Assembly (NCBI GenBank): GCA_003550325.1
Contig: QKWP01000412.1
Span: 251,406 to 315,405 of the forward strand
Reading direction: 5' to 3'
DNA from: Gigaspora rosea
Lineage: Eukaryota > Glomeromycota > Glomeromycetes > Diversisporales > Gigasporaceae
Length of the DNA stretch: 64,000 nucleotides
Position numbers and translations under genes: made by a program. The notes beneath the pieces are model-generated. The model worked only from the letters and a program-made list of their open reading frames with translations, had not been told where the DNA came from and searched no databases. How positions within the stretch are numbered: position 1 is the first letter of the stretch; the number at the start of each line of letters is the position of its first letter. Below, piece by piece: positions 11,648-24,083 of this stretch.

Positions 11648-12813
11648 ATGTCGTGGTATCAAAAAACTATTAGTTTAAAAAGAAAAGCTAGAGGCTGTCA
11701 TTTAATTACAAACGAAATCGTGGGACAAGTTCCTGAAATACAAAACTATAAAATTGGATTGGCAAATATATTCAGTAAGTTTGAGCATTCTGACAATTAT
11801 TCTAAACAATTTGCCAATGTAAAACTTATTTTCTTTTCTCAAATCGTAAATGTATTTAAAAGTACAACATACATCCGCGTCACTTTGTCTAAATGAAAAT
11901 GCCGACCCGGATGTACGTGTAGATATGGAGATGGGTTTAAATAAATTAGTTCCTGAGAATTGGCCTTATATCCATACAGCAGAAGGTCCTGATGATATGG
12001 TAAGAAACCCGTAGTTATAATTATAGATTTTTTTATTAGTACAAGTCACTCTCGTTATAGTGAACCTTCAATATAGGAAGATTGGTTATAGCGAAGATTT
12101 ATTTTAGAACAAGAACAAAACTATTAATGTTTCACTCAATATAATGAAGTTTTAATAATAAACTCTCGATACAAGATATAGTGAAGATTTTTTTTAAAAA
12201 ATGTAGTACATTTATAATAAATTTACTCTCAATATAATGAAGATTTATATATATAAAATAATTTTTAGACAATTATATCAATTTAAATATTCTCTCGATA
12301 TAGTAAAGATTTTTAAATTTATATATAAACTTCATTATATCAGAAGTTTTTAATATAAAGGTTTCTTGATATAATAAAGATTTTTTATTTTAAATATAAA
12401 CTTCACTATATTAAGAGCTTTTGATATAGTGAATATCTCAATATAGTGAAGAAAATTCTTTAGCCCAACAACTTCACTATAAAGAGAGTGACTTGTATGA
12501 TAAGAGCAAACTTGTTATATTCAGTGATAAGAATATCAGAACCGAGAAAGTGTGCTTTACAACAATCCTTTTTTTTAGCCTGGTCATCTTAAAAATGCCA
12601 TAATCGGCTCGTCTTTAAATATTCCTATCACTAATGGAAAGTTGAATTTAGGAACTTGGCAAGGGTAAGTAAATGTATTAATAAACTATAAAAAAAATGT
12701 ATTAAATTTAACTAACCATCAATTAATTTATTCTTAGCATTTGGTTATTGGAGCACAGAGATTACGCATCAGGAAGAAGAGTTGTTGTGACTTTGCAAGG
12801 TGAAAAAAAGTAG
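11648..12813 (+). CDS. YjbQ/UPF0047 family protein
   Basis: Four exons, 11648-11774, 11863-11999, 12579-12664 and 12738-12813, encode 141 residues, the normal length for this family. Members are small trimeric beta-proteins of uncertain physiological role; bacterial YjbQ has been linked to weak thiamine-phosphate synthase activity and is often annotated as 'secondary thiamine-phosphate synthase'. Visible signatures are HTSASL (about 45-50), NENADPDVR (53-61), [12 protein letters not shown] (about 89-100), and the end '[14 protein letters not shown]...[10 protein letters not shown]'. The conserved histidines of the putative metal site (H45, H91) and the E-H-R-D segment near the C terminus are present. 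Intron 2 (579 bp) contains an inverted-repeat element. The upstream ATG at 11579 meets a stop and was not used as the start. Confidence 0.88.
12041..12497. mobile_element. Tc1/mariner-like MITE in intron 2 of the YjbQ-like gene
   Basis: The left end 'acaagtcactctcgttatag' and the right end, inverse of 'ctataaagagagtgacttgt', match over about 24 bp. The interior is made of degenerate 'ctctcgatatagtgaagatt' units in both orientations. A related but more diverged block of 'ttatatcgaaggcttcttat' units lies at about 22010-22190. Confidence 0.7.
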
Positions 12814-15341
12814 GATTAGAAAAATTATAGTAGATATAATTTAAATATTTCAAATTGCTTAAAAATGAAGATTTTGCTTTGTTTGATATTTAATAAAATA
12901 TAAACAAAAATAAAGTGTGAACAATTAATATAAAAACTTTTTATTTTTGATATGAAAAATATTTTTTTCATAAAATTTGTAAAAAATTTGAGTAAATAAA
13001 ACATATCTAGAATTTAAATAATTTTAATCTTCGGGTTAAAATTATATTTAAAATTAAAAATAATATTATTATTTATTAATATTAAAAATAGAGTTAGAAT
13101 TAAGGTTAGAGTTAGGGTTAAGCCCAAAATAAGATTTTTTTATAGTATCGAGCATTTTTTATTCAATATACTGTGTTAAAAAGTGGTTATACTAAGAACC
13201 GGAAAACCAGTATAAGACCGGAGCTAATACAAGTATTCGATTAATCCTGAAAAATCTGGTTAGGGAAGTGTCAGATATCAGCTGATATCGTAGGTAGACA
13301 AAATCTCAGGTCTAAATATACACATATAATCAATCAGAATAACTAAATTTCTCAGGAGGGGGGGAGGGGGGTGGGCTCTATAGTAAACTGATCTCAACTA
13401 ATATCTGACACGTCCCTTATTGTTAAGTATATCACGGATCAAATTTTTCAGGAGCATTACAGACATCTAAGTTCAGTCATCAAACCGTCACTTCGTTCCG
13501 GACAATCACTTCGCTCCAGACAATTAACTAAAGAAACAAGTTAACAAATCTATTTTTATTCTATTTATATTATTTAATAGAATTTAGCAAAATTTTATTT
13601 TTAGTATATGATCCGTTGCATTGTTCCGGAATTAAATGTTATTCAATTTAACAAATAAATATTAAATTCAAAATATGTCAATATATTAAAAAGCTACAGT
13701 AAAGGATAACAAAAGCCATCCAATTTTTTATATATAAAATATAAAAATTGTTTATAACTTAATAATAAATAACTTCACCAAAAATTTGTCTTATAAAATT
13801 TGTTACTATTTGTCTAAGCTACATGTTAGAACAGATTTTTATTTATCTGTTATTATAACTGTAAGAAGTTATGAGAGTTTAAAATTTATAAGTATTTGAA
13901 AATTTGGTGCTTACTATATAAAAAAAATAAATTATATGTTTTTTTTTATCTAATTAAAATTTTTATATAAAATCAACCAATTAAAGTTAATTAAATAATT
14001 GTAAATTTGGTATTTTATATAAAAAAATTAAATGTTTTTTTGCTGTCCTATAAGAGATAATTGAGTTAAAGTGCAATTTTAGTTATCTAAAGTTGTAACT
14101 TACTTGAATAATAGATTTTATTATAGTTAATATGTTTTGTAGTTTTTGTTATTAAATTTCTGTTTTGTTGCTAGTTTGTTACTTTAGTTCTATTGCTATA
14201 AGCTTTTACTTTTGTAAACTATTATTAGTTTTATAGCTTTACTATTATTAGTTTCTGCTGCTAGTAAACTTTTGTTAATTTAGTTTTATAACTTTGCTAT
14301 TTCTAGTACAGTAGTTGATATAGACTACTATTATATTACAAAAGTTTGATTATTAATAGTAAAAATCAATTTAAATTTGTTTTTAAATCCAAATATTTGT
14401 GGACTAAATTTATTATTAATTAATTCAAAACTATAGCAATATAATATTTAACCAATTTTTTTATTATTTAATATATTTTTATTATACCTGCTTAATTTTG
14501 TAATTTTGCAATACACTATAATATAATAAAAATCAAGCCAGCTTGGTAGTAGCCTATGTATATTTTTTATACTTTGGCTATTACTTGTAATATTAGAAAT
14601 ATTTTTAGTTAAAAATTAGGATTAGGTAGCTTGAATATTAAAATATAAATTAGTCATTTAGATATTTTAAAATAGATTGGTATTTATTATAAAAAAATAA
14701 AAAATAAAAAAAAATATATTTAAAAATTATTTTTATTTAATCAAAATTGGTTAAATAAATAATTATAATTGGCTATAGTTAAGGTTGCCTGCCGTAATAG
14801 GTTCAACAAGATTGTAAAATTGCAACCTTTCATATTGAAGTTGTAATTTTTTGTCATAATAGATATAATAATCATAATAGGTGTAATGGTTGTAATAGGT
14901 ATAATGGTTGTAATAAATGTAATTGCTGTAATACTATAATAACTATAATGACTATATATATATTATGAGTAATAGGTATAATGGTTATTAAGATATAATA
15001 GTTAAAACAGATATAATGCTTAATTAGAAATCAATATTCACTGTACTGACATGTATGTACATCATATGGGCGGATTTACAGAATTGGACCTTTTTTAAGG
15101 CCCTAAATTTATAAGTAACTAATTATCAGCTGATCATTTTTGACCCAAAAAAAATAAAATTTAATTTACAGTAAATGAATTTTATATATAAAATATGCGT
15201 CAAACCAATTGTCCAGTTCCAAAACCAATTGTACCTTTTGGTAATTGCATGTGTAAGAGCAATTACTATAGCCACTATTGTGTTAATTTGTTTAATACTT
15301 TATACTTTTTATTAATTTAGGCTTTTATTTATTATAGCAAC
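12814..15341. other. Gene-free AT-rich desert
   Basis: No coding exons were recognised. A TTAGGG-like fragment ('gttagagttagggttaagcc') lies near 13104-13124, a poly-G-rich spot 'ggagggggggaggggggtgg' near 13354, and a block of 'taatggttgtaataggtata' units at about 14800-15010. Confidence 0.5.
14860..15010 (+). repeat. Degenerate GTAATAGGTATAATGGTT tandem repeats
   Basis: Units of roughly 18-20 bp recur ('ataggtataatggttgtaat', 'ataggtgtaatggttgtaat', 'aataaatgtaattgctgtaa'). Related complementary blocks with 'tttacaaccattatggca' are near 20690-20800. Confidence 0.55.
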
Positions 15342-16410
15342 TAGTGCTTCGATTCGTATCTGATCAATTTGGATAGATCCAACAATCAGATTAAATTCAG
15401 ATATCCGGATTCATTAATTTTAAATGGATAGATCTGTAATATATATCGGATTAAGGATAAGGATTATCCGATTTGTAATTCTAGACGTTGTTATGATAAT
15501 TGCAGAAAACTGAGTAAGAAAAGTAAATTTTAAATTATTATTGAAAGTTTAAGGTATCACTTCACTAAAAAAAAAAATATATTAATATTATTAAACAAAA
15601 AATTAAATTTAATATCAATAACAACAAAAATAATATTTTTTTCCAAGTTTTTTTTGTTTGCCTTCATATTCTGTCGCCTAATGCGCTGCACAGATCACTT
15701 AATAAAAATTCTCTATTAGGCAAACTTGTGTTGTCAAATTATTTTCATCTCATTTAAGTAAATGAAGCTCTTCTGTTATACTGATACGAAGTATCTTAAA
15801 AGTATTAGTAATCCAGTATTTTAGCTTTTAATCGTGCTAAAGGCTTGAATTTTTTAATTTAAACATTCATTATAGCGATTAATACCCATTAAGCTTTGAT
15901 TAATTTTTCTTTGGTTGTCATATATTCTATTAAAGGATTCACAAGACAAAAAACTATATGTTTGCAGCTCCATAATATTAATAAAGAAAAAAAAACCAAT
16001 TCATAAAAGTAATTACATGAATATTATTTAACAAACTTCAATTATTTATTTATTTATTTTTACTACAATTTATTAATGCATTATTAAACATTAAATTCTA
16101 GCAATAACTTGGGTTATTGATGGATCAGTAAAAAATCAGTAAATAATATACGTCAATCCCTGAATGACAGGAATCAATAAATGATGCATAATATACATAC
16201 CTGAAATAAGCAGGCGTATTTAGCTTGTCTCAAATGCATTAAAAAACTTTATTCTATATGAAGTAATTTGAGTTCTTCATGTATCTATACTTTTTTTACG
16301 GATTAAATCTGAATTTATTCAATTCAGATTATATTTGAATTTAACCGGATGTGTAAAATAGAATTTGAATTTAATCCGAATGGCCCTAAAAAAGTAGGAT
16401 TGAAGCTCTA
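15342..16410. mobile_element. hAT-like non-autonomous element, 1,069 bp, perfect 8-bp TSD
   Basis: The ends are TAGTGCTTCGATTCG and the inverse of GGATTGAAGCTCTA. The flanking 8-bp direct repeats ATAGCAAC at 15334-15341 and 16411-16418 are identical. Subterminal regions hold 'ggatagatc', 'atccggatt' and 'aaatctgaattt' motifs in both orientations. No transposase frame was found. Confidence 0.8.
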
Positions 16411-16418
16411 ATAGCAAC

Positions 16419-17936
16419 GATTCAAGAACAATTCGAGCAATGATTCGCCTTGTCAAAATATTATTTATTTGTATCACATTGGGCTTGAACAGTTAAGAAA
16501 AAACCGCGTACCGATCTTGACATTGCTGCTGTCATGAAGTTGCTATTAAAAGGGTCTGCTGTATTATGAGTTATAAGGTAGATTTAACTTTTGACAACAA
16601 TATCTTAAATACAGTGAAACCTCTTTAAATAATCTCATAAAAACCAATTTTAATAATGTGCATTTAGAGAATAAAAAGCGCATTTATAAGGTTAAGTATA
16701 TTTTATTTGTAACTGATTGTTTATATATTAAAAGAGATCGAGCGATTTATTTATTTATTTTAAAAAGTCACTAAAATAGAAGATAGTAAAATTGGTGTTG
16801 TAATCGAAGAAGACATTTATAACTATGGCAACTACTACACGAATATCTTCTATATTCCTTTTTTATTTATTTATTTATTTTTTTTTAAAATTCAGGCTAA
16901 TATGTAAAACATACATGTAAGATAATAAATTCAGTATAACTTGCATGTATATAGTTATTGTTTGATAATAGGAGTTTTAACTGTAACATAGATATGTAAT
17001 ACATTTTAGTTTTTATATAAATTATTCTAAAAATATTATCAATGAAACAAAAAAAAATCTTCGAAACATAGTTATCAATCAGGTGAAAGTATTGATTGAT
17101 ATGACTCCATATAATAACGAAAAAATGACAAAAGTAACCTAAAAGATAAATTGAATGCTTTGAAAAATGAAAAGATATTTTACATAAACAAATCTCTGAA
17201 TTGAAAAACGAGAATTCAAAATATCAAGTAGTGCATGGAAATTTAACTAACCTTGACTTTCATACCTACGGTGCGAAAAATCTAAAAACTGCAATTACTT
17301 TTCATAAAGACAAAATATAAACATTGAAATTTAAATTATTAACACCAATAAATTGTGCATGTAAATACTGTACCTTATTGAAATCGATAATTTAAGATAT
17401 CTACTTGGTATAATTTTTAATCAAATTATATATGGAATATAGTTTTTAATTTCACTGTTTATAATTCCACCGCTTATATTTTGGCTCTATAAGGAGTTAT
17501 TGTGGTTTTTAGACTTCTTGCACCATACGTATATGTACTAAAAGTAACAATAATAAGAGCATAGTACTGTAGTACTCGAAGTTATGTATTTTGATCTAGT
17601 TGTATATACTTGTCAATCAAATTTGATTAGATATCATATAGGAATTTTAGGGTGCGTCAAAATAAATAAACAATTCTGCAGATATGCCTATATGTAATCT
17701 TATCTGCTACAGTATATACTAGTATAAAGTTTGGATTTTTGTTACTTTTAGACTCATATTGATATTTTAGTATTGGTATATTTGGTTAGTACAATTTTGA
17801 AAAAAACAGTTTATATAAATGAACAACCTATAATAAAAAAAATATCTGCTATGTCTTTTGTATAGTTAGACAAATTATTTACTACTAAATACTATTATGA
17901 TTTTTTTAAAAAAATCATGACTAGATAGTATATAGG
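16419..17936. other. Gene-free AT-rich stretch
   Basis: The sequence contains TTTATTTATT runs near 16740-16890 and scattered short frames. A stretch near 17040-17400 reads like a decayed Lys/Glu/Asn-rich coding region, but no frame stays open and no splice-linked exons could be defended. Confidence 0.4.
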
Positions 17937-17947
17937 AAGTAAAAAGA

Positions 17948-18693
17948 CTGGTACCAAACCTAAATTGGAAGGAAACTACTACTATAGAGGTAAATCTGTG
18001 AATTGGGGATACGAACAAAATAACGAATCACCCGGTGGAAAGTACAATATACGAAATAAAGCTTCCTGGCCTAACCAACGGTAGAATACCAACCGCTCTA
18101 CAAGAAGTTGGAAGTAGTACAGAAATGTATTATGAAATCCAGTTGGAAGTAGCTGTGTCACATAGGAGGAGTGGAAGCTAGCTTGCTGAGGATAGGGGTG
18201 GTTCTCACTCGGGCCAGTTATGCAACCTAGCCGGTGCTCATCTACCTTTAGGCGAAGTATCTGCTAACCAATCCAGATAGCATATCTGCAGTAATATACG
18301 ATAGATTACTGAAAGTAGTAGACAAAGCTTAGCTTGTGCCCCCACCAGCGCATGGGTAATCTCAGAACACCAAGGTTTAGGAAGTAACCGTGAGGTTATG
18401 ATCGTCTGGGCAAGGCCCTTGCACCTACTTGGAAGTATAGGATCGGCAATATGAGAGAAGCGGGAAATATAGTAAATAGCGGAATAACAAAATAGGGAGT
18501 AGTCCAAAAAGCCAGGTTATACAGAAAATGGGTATGGAAAGCTCTAGTAGGTTTAGATCACAGATAGTCAAGAATGTTTGAGTCTCTTGTACTTAATATA
18601 GTATAATATTGTATCACATAATATATACAAACATATACTTAATAATAAAGTCTTCGAGGCATGACCTCACCTTAAAAAAAAAAAAAAAAAAGA
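17948..18693 (+). mobile_element. Poly-A-tailed retroposon, ~745 bp, with 11-bp target duplication
   Basis: A locally GC-richer segment ends in an uninterrupted A run at about 18674-18690. It is flanked by AAGTAAAAAGA at 17937-17947 and 18694-18704. This structure (A tail plus target duplication) indicates target-primed reverse transcription. The body has no long open frame; it could be a SINE, a truncated LINE end or a retrocopied non-coding RNA. No A/B box pair was found at its 5' end. Confidence 0.65.
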
Positions 18694-18704
18694 AAGTAAA
18701 AAGA

Positions 18705-19363
18705 AGTGGCTAAAGTTTGAATCATAAGAATATTGTGAGACCTTTAAGCTAGTTGTGAAGGCTTAGAAGTTTAGATCTGTTCTAATATTTATTTTATTTA
18801 TCATATTTATTTATTTTTATATTGTTCCATTTTGTTGTTTGTTACAAGATATAAGGGTTAGACATAAACTAAAGCTTAGAATAATAGTTCAAGTATAGAC
18901 TTAGAAGGTATATATCTGGTTGGGCTAAAGTTAGTAAAGTTAAAAATGGTACAAAAATAAAGTATAGATGTATATAATTAAAGTGCATCAAATTACTTGT
19001 TGTACAATTATTAATGTATTCTGAAAATATGAAAGTGCTGCCTTTTTGCACTTCTAATAAAGCTTTAGACTTCAATGTTTTAGTTATAAAAGGATATAAG
19101 AAGAATTGATTTCTTATTTGTTTTAAGTTTAAGTATCGTATTTATTATTGTTTTATTACCCCAATCGTTAAATGACTTAACAACTGTATTACATTTTTCG
19201 ATATTATTCTATTACTTAATAAGTATCAACTCTCAATATCAATAGTACTAAAAAACTACTTTAATTACTGATCACTTTAATTATGATAACGTAACATAAT
19301 AAAATTACTTAATTGATTATTAATAGATATAATTAAGTGGCTCAATTATGATCAAATTAATAC
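18705..19363. other. AT-rich spacer
   Basis: Nothing beyond short chance frames is seen between the poly-A retroposon and the next hAT-like element. Confidence 0.4.
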
Positions 19364-20104
19364 TAGGGATGTTAAGTCGTTCGAATGAACCGGATCTGAA
19401 TCTGGTTCAAACTACTCTTTTTAGCCATTCATTCAAAGAAAAATTGACAACAAGTTCTTGAACCAGTTTTATAGCTAGTTTATAAACCTGATTTATAAAC
19501 ACAGTTTATAAACTTAGCTTATAAAACTGGTTTGAAAACTCAGCTTATATGAACCCGGTTAACAAAATTGTAATATGTATGATAATAAAATTATTAGTAA
19601 TTAAATATAATTTGTAATACTGATACGGCATGTTGAATCTTTGTATAAAAGTACATATATACATATTATGCATGCTTAGAAAGACATTTTGTCAACCAAA
19701 GTTACAGCAAAGCCATATGATTCTATTGTACAGCAAGTTATAATGCAATCTTAATTTGTTAAAATGTACGTAGTTTTGTTAGCGTGAAACTTCGAGGTTT
19801 CATCTAACTATAAATCTAACATTTATCGTGACTAAGTAGAAAAATAATTATCCAGGCAGGTCAGACAATATCTGACCTGCCTGGATAATTTTTTCTTACT
19901 AGATAATAGCTCTAGTGAACTTAGATTCATGAACTAGAGTTTGAACTTCAAAGTTAACCTCAAGTTCACACTTTAAGTTTATGAACTCAAGTTTAAATTT
20001 TAAAATTGAAATGAAGTTTATAAACTTCAGTTTAGTTTATTTTTTTCTTTGAACTTTATGGGACTGGACCGGAACTGAACTGAATGAACTACTTAACATC
20101 CCTA
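19364..20104. mobile_element. hAT-like non-autonomous element, 741 bp, 8-bp TSD
   Basis: The termini are TAGGGATGTTAAGT and the inverse of ACTTAACATCCCTA. The flanking 8-mers are ATTAATAC (19356-19363) and ATTAATAT (20105-20112), with one mismatch. The interior has many 'tttataaac' and 'gaactt' units on both arms and a perfect hairpin near its centre (19854-19892). Confidence 0.78.
19854..19892. repeat. Perfect hairpin inside the 19.4-kb element
   Basis: 'attatccaggcaggtcaga' is followed after a few bases by its exact inverse complement. The arms contain GC-rich CCAGGCAGG in an otherwise AT-rich setting. Confidence 0.8.
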
Positions 20105-21038
20105 ATTAATATGTAATTTTATATATATGTCGTAGCCCAGATGACAATCCTGCTCAGATGACAATCGGGCCAGATTAAATTAGAGTTAGGATAAAATTAA
20201 AGTAAAGTTAGAGATTAGTTTAGGCCAATTTTTATTTTTAGCTATAAAAATTAACATCTGGACAGGATTTGCATCAGAGCTATATTATTGGATTACTGTA
20301 AGTTAACAATTATAGACAATTTTAATTTGTTTCTATTATTCAAAAAGTCTTAGATCATTTAGTTACAAAATAAGGTTATCCTCAATCAAGGTTTTTTCAA
20401 AAATATTAGAATTCCTGATTTGACCAGCACAATTTACTCAAAAGTTGCTGTATATATTTTGTTATAATTCCTAATTGTTCTGTGAAATTTTGAGAATCTA
20501 AGCATTCTCAATCATAGCTTATTTAATAAAATACAATTTAATGACATGTTTTGTATACAAAAAATCATATTTTTGATTGCATAAGTTATTTATTTAGAGT
20601 TTTTTTAAACTTAATTAGAGTTAGATCAGTTAGATTAGTTAGATTACCAATAAAAAGAATGCAAATACTTGTTTTGTTATAGCAATTACACCCTATTATA
20701 GTATTTACAACTATTAAGGCATTTACAACCATTATGGCAAGTACAGCCATTTCGGCATTTTACAGCATATATAGCATTAAGTATTAGTTGTAATTAAGGT
20801 TGCAACCCAGGTTGTAAGGGTGGTGATGTATATTATGTAATATTATTTTACTATACCCTCTACACTCCCTCTACCCTTCTTCCCCCTACATAAGAGCAAT
20901 TTGATTGGCTATTATGAACTTCTATATTTAATATAAGATATCAGAGACCTCTTTTTCACCTTAAAATATTACACAATATCTGTCACCATCCTAATCTGTA
21001 ATATCCGTAATTATTACTTATAACCGGCAACCTTAGCT
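20105..21038. other. AT-rich spacer with scattered repeat fragments
   Basis: The stretch holds complementary versions of the GTAATAGG repeats near 20690-20800 and a short pyrimidine-rich block near 20865-20890 ('ccctctacactccctctacc'). No gene was recognised. Confidence 0.4.
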
Positions 21039-21409
21039 ATGGTGCAAGACATCTATACTCAACAGTTACACAAAGTATTTTAATTTTTTAAATAGAAATA
21101 ACTTTTTATCTAAGTTTTAAAAACATCTGACTAGTAACTTTATAAAGCTATATCAGCTCTATATATGTGCCAAATATCTTTTCCAAATTCCATCACTATA
21201 AAAAGTTTTAGTAAATAAATTTAAATTTCAAATTCACTAAAACTTTTTACAGTAATAAGATTTGAAAAAGATATTTGGTGCATACATAGAGCTAATATAG
21301 CTCTATAAAGTTACTAGTCAGATTTTTTTAAAACTTTTTAGATAAAAAGTTATAGCATTTAAAAATTGGAACACTTCATATAACTATTGAGTATAGATGT
21401 CTTGCATCA
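21039..21409. mobile_element. Large foldback element (~370 bp, arms ~170 bp)
   Basis: The left end 'tggtgcaagacatctatact' matches the inverse of the right end 'agtatagatgtcttgcatca'. Pairing continues inward through 'taactttttatctaa', 'gactagtaactttataaagc' and 'atatcttttccaaa'. The structure is typical of MITEs or foldback transposons; there is no coding capacity. Confidence 0.78.
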
Positions 21410-22691
21410 TATTAATAAATATTGTATATATAAATATATTTTTTATTAATTTTGTGCACTCTGTACAGCTATGCATCCTATAGTAACAAATACAAACAAT
21501 AATTAGGATTAGGGTTAGGATTAGAATTAGAGATTAGAGTTAGAGTTGGTTAGAATTAGATTTAAATTTAAAGTAACATTGCAAGAGAAGCATTTTTGTT
21601 AAAAATGCAACAGGAGTTACCCTAGTAAAATTTTGAGAATGCAACAGGGTTACTCTAGTAAAATTTTAAGAAACATAACGGGTGCATAGTTGTACAGGTG
21701 CACATTTTAAATAAACCTTTAAAATTTGATACCCTTGATAAAAAATAATTTGGTATATTATATTTTTATACTAAAAAAAATATAAATAGTTTAGCTACTA
21801 GTTAGTATAACCAAAGTTACAAATATTTTTATATAACAGATTAATAAAACATTACATTATATATATACAATGTATTATAATACAAGTAAATTTAAACACT
21901 ATTTTTTTACGATAATGTCTAATATTTATATATCAATAAATTTTTTCAACCTCATCTAGCGTAAAGCATATTACTTAAAATTTATAAGTTATATAATTTT
22001 TATATTTACAATTAGCCCTTGATATAAGAGTCACTGAGTCCAGCCAATATCTTTAATACTTTAGAAAGACTTTCTTATATTAAAGGCGTTTTATTATAAA
22101 ATTTTCAATTAGGACTTATAAAATCTTTCTTATAACAAGAGATTCTTATATCGAAGGCTTCTTATATCGAGAGTTGCTTTGTATTATGAAATTATCGAGC
22201 AGTTAGCATCTGTTACTATGCTTATTTTTAAAAATTTTGAGAATAATATTATGAGATCCAAAAATCTTATTTTTCGAAAATATTACAATATAATACATAT
22301 CTCTATAAGAGCGATCCTGTTTCTTTTAACAGCAATATTAACATACTCGAAAGAATAGTTGCCAAAGATAAAATAGAAGCTGTAGAGCAAGCGGAAATAT
22401 AGACATCATAGAAAAAAATCAAAGAATTGAAAAAAAACTGAACTAGCTTAAAAGTTAGAAATACAGGTATAAGCAAAAAAATGTGGTAGATATACATATC
22501 TTATTTATTTTACTCATAAAAAAAAATTACTTTTATAAATTAAACATATATTCAGCTCATAAAATAATACATACACATACGAGAAGAATTAATTCAAAAA
22601 TAAACTTAGAAGACATAAAGAAAAAGAATTTGCGTAGAAAATAATGATAAAGCTTCTTTCACGATAATATGTAATGCTCGTAGTTAAAATT
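21410..22691. other. AT-rich spacer downstream of the alternative oxidase gene
   Basis: The spacer contains a GGATTAGGGTTAGGA-like telomeric fragment near 21500-21530. A block of 'cttatatcgaaggcttctta' units at about 22020-22185 recalls the element inside the YjbQ-like intron. At 22306-22440 a short Lys/Glu-rich coding-like remnant has stops. No intact gene was found. Confidence 0.45.
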
Positions 22692-24083
22692 TCACTTCAC
22701 CCATTCCTCATTAGCACTCTTGCTAAGCCCAGCAACTTTTCCAAGTTTATCACCCAATTTCTGCGGTTCTTTACTAATCATACGATTAACATCTTCTCTT
22801 AAATCTTCGCGACCGAGCACAATGCGATCAGCAAAGTGATGGTTCGTGTCACGATGAGTAGCTTCATCAGCACGGATCGCCAAAACTACGTCGCGTAAAG
22901 TTGCAGTTTCACGATCAAGATGCCAATAGTCGATAGCTATATCAGGAATATTTTTAGCGTTTTGAATATTACCCGCATCAATCTCTGAATGAATATAAAA
23001 TTTTTAAAAATTATAAGAATTTGTTTGAATACAGTAAATTCATAACGAAGTCTTGATAAATAGATAAGTTATGTAACATGCCTTTAAGAAAAGAGGTATA
23101 ACTTATTATAGCTTCTTCTTCAAGGTAACCCACAACACGATGAGCTGTTTTTGGACTAAGCAAGTATAAAGCAAAGAAAGCATTATAGAAAATACCCTGA
23201 ACGACAGTAATTAAGGCACGTTCCCACATATTAGGATCAGAGATACGCATCCAAGTCATCAAGTGCATACTGTTGAATGCAAAATGAATTATTTACGAAA
23301 TAATCGCAGGTATAAATCAAAGATTTCAGTAATAATAATTACCGTTCATTTTCAGCTTCATGAAGTAAATGATGAATCCAACCTCCATCGTGTTTCAATT
23401 TCCTGAGCGATTGAAGGTGACGGATAGCTCCTCCCACCATACCTGGAACTGCAGCAACCTAAATGCATACATTAAAATGAATCAATATTGCCAAAAAAAA
23501 AAAGAAAAATATATATATATATTTTAATATTTTTTAATATTTAATATTATATATGTATCAGTATGAAAAAAAATTTGATGATAATTACCGTTTCCAACAT
23601 AACCGCTCGATGAATATATTTTTTCTTAAAAAACAAATCGGTAGGAAGCCTTATAAACTTAACAGTATAATAAGCGATCGTATCAGATATGGTAGTAGGT
23701 TTACGATGAAAATCAACATTAATATCTAAATTTTCAAGATCATTTGTTTTCAATGGTTTTTCAGATACGATGATTTCATGACGAACTGGTTCGGGATGAC
23801 GCGTGTCCATTAATATTTCAGGAGGGATTTGTGATAATGTCCCCCATCTATTCTCCTCAGTTTTAATATTTTGTTGAACAGTTTGAGAGTTAAGAGGAGT
23901 TGTAGGAGATTGCAGTAATAGTCTATATGATCCGGTTGTGAATTGATGAGAGATGATGGATTTAAGAAACAAGAAACTGGTCGAATCTTGTCCTTTAACC
24001 ATCAAGAGTTGTTGACGACATATTGGAAAGGTAGCAGCTCTTTTAGAAGCCAAAGTTATCGATGTGAATACTGAACGAAACAT
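22692..24083 (-). CDS. AOX: Mitochondrial alternative oxidase
   Basis: Four exons on the minus strand (23589-24083, 23343-23458, 23082-23269, 22692-22984) encode 363 residues. AOX is a di-iron ubiquinol oxidase on the matrix face of the inner mitochondrial membrane; it bypasses complexes III and IV and is not proton-pumping. All four ligand motifs are visible: LET (163-165), NERMHL (202-207), LEEEA (253-257) and RADEATH (304-310). A basic N terminus, '[17 protein letters not shown]', fits a mitochondrial presequence. I start at 24083 because the open frame further upstream has no ATG. Intron 3 uses a GC donor (GCATGT at 23081-23076) and an AG acceptor at 22986-22985; this is the only join that gives the conserved E-I-D-A-G. 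Catalytic residues look intact, so a working enzyme is expected. Confidence 0.95.

Noticed and set aside
14860..15010. CRISPR-like array
   Set aside because: Units are contiguous and degenerate, with no unique spacers, and the genome is eukaryotic.
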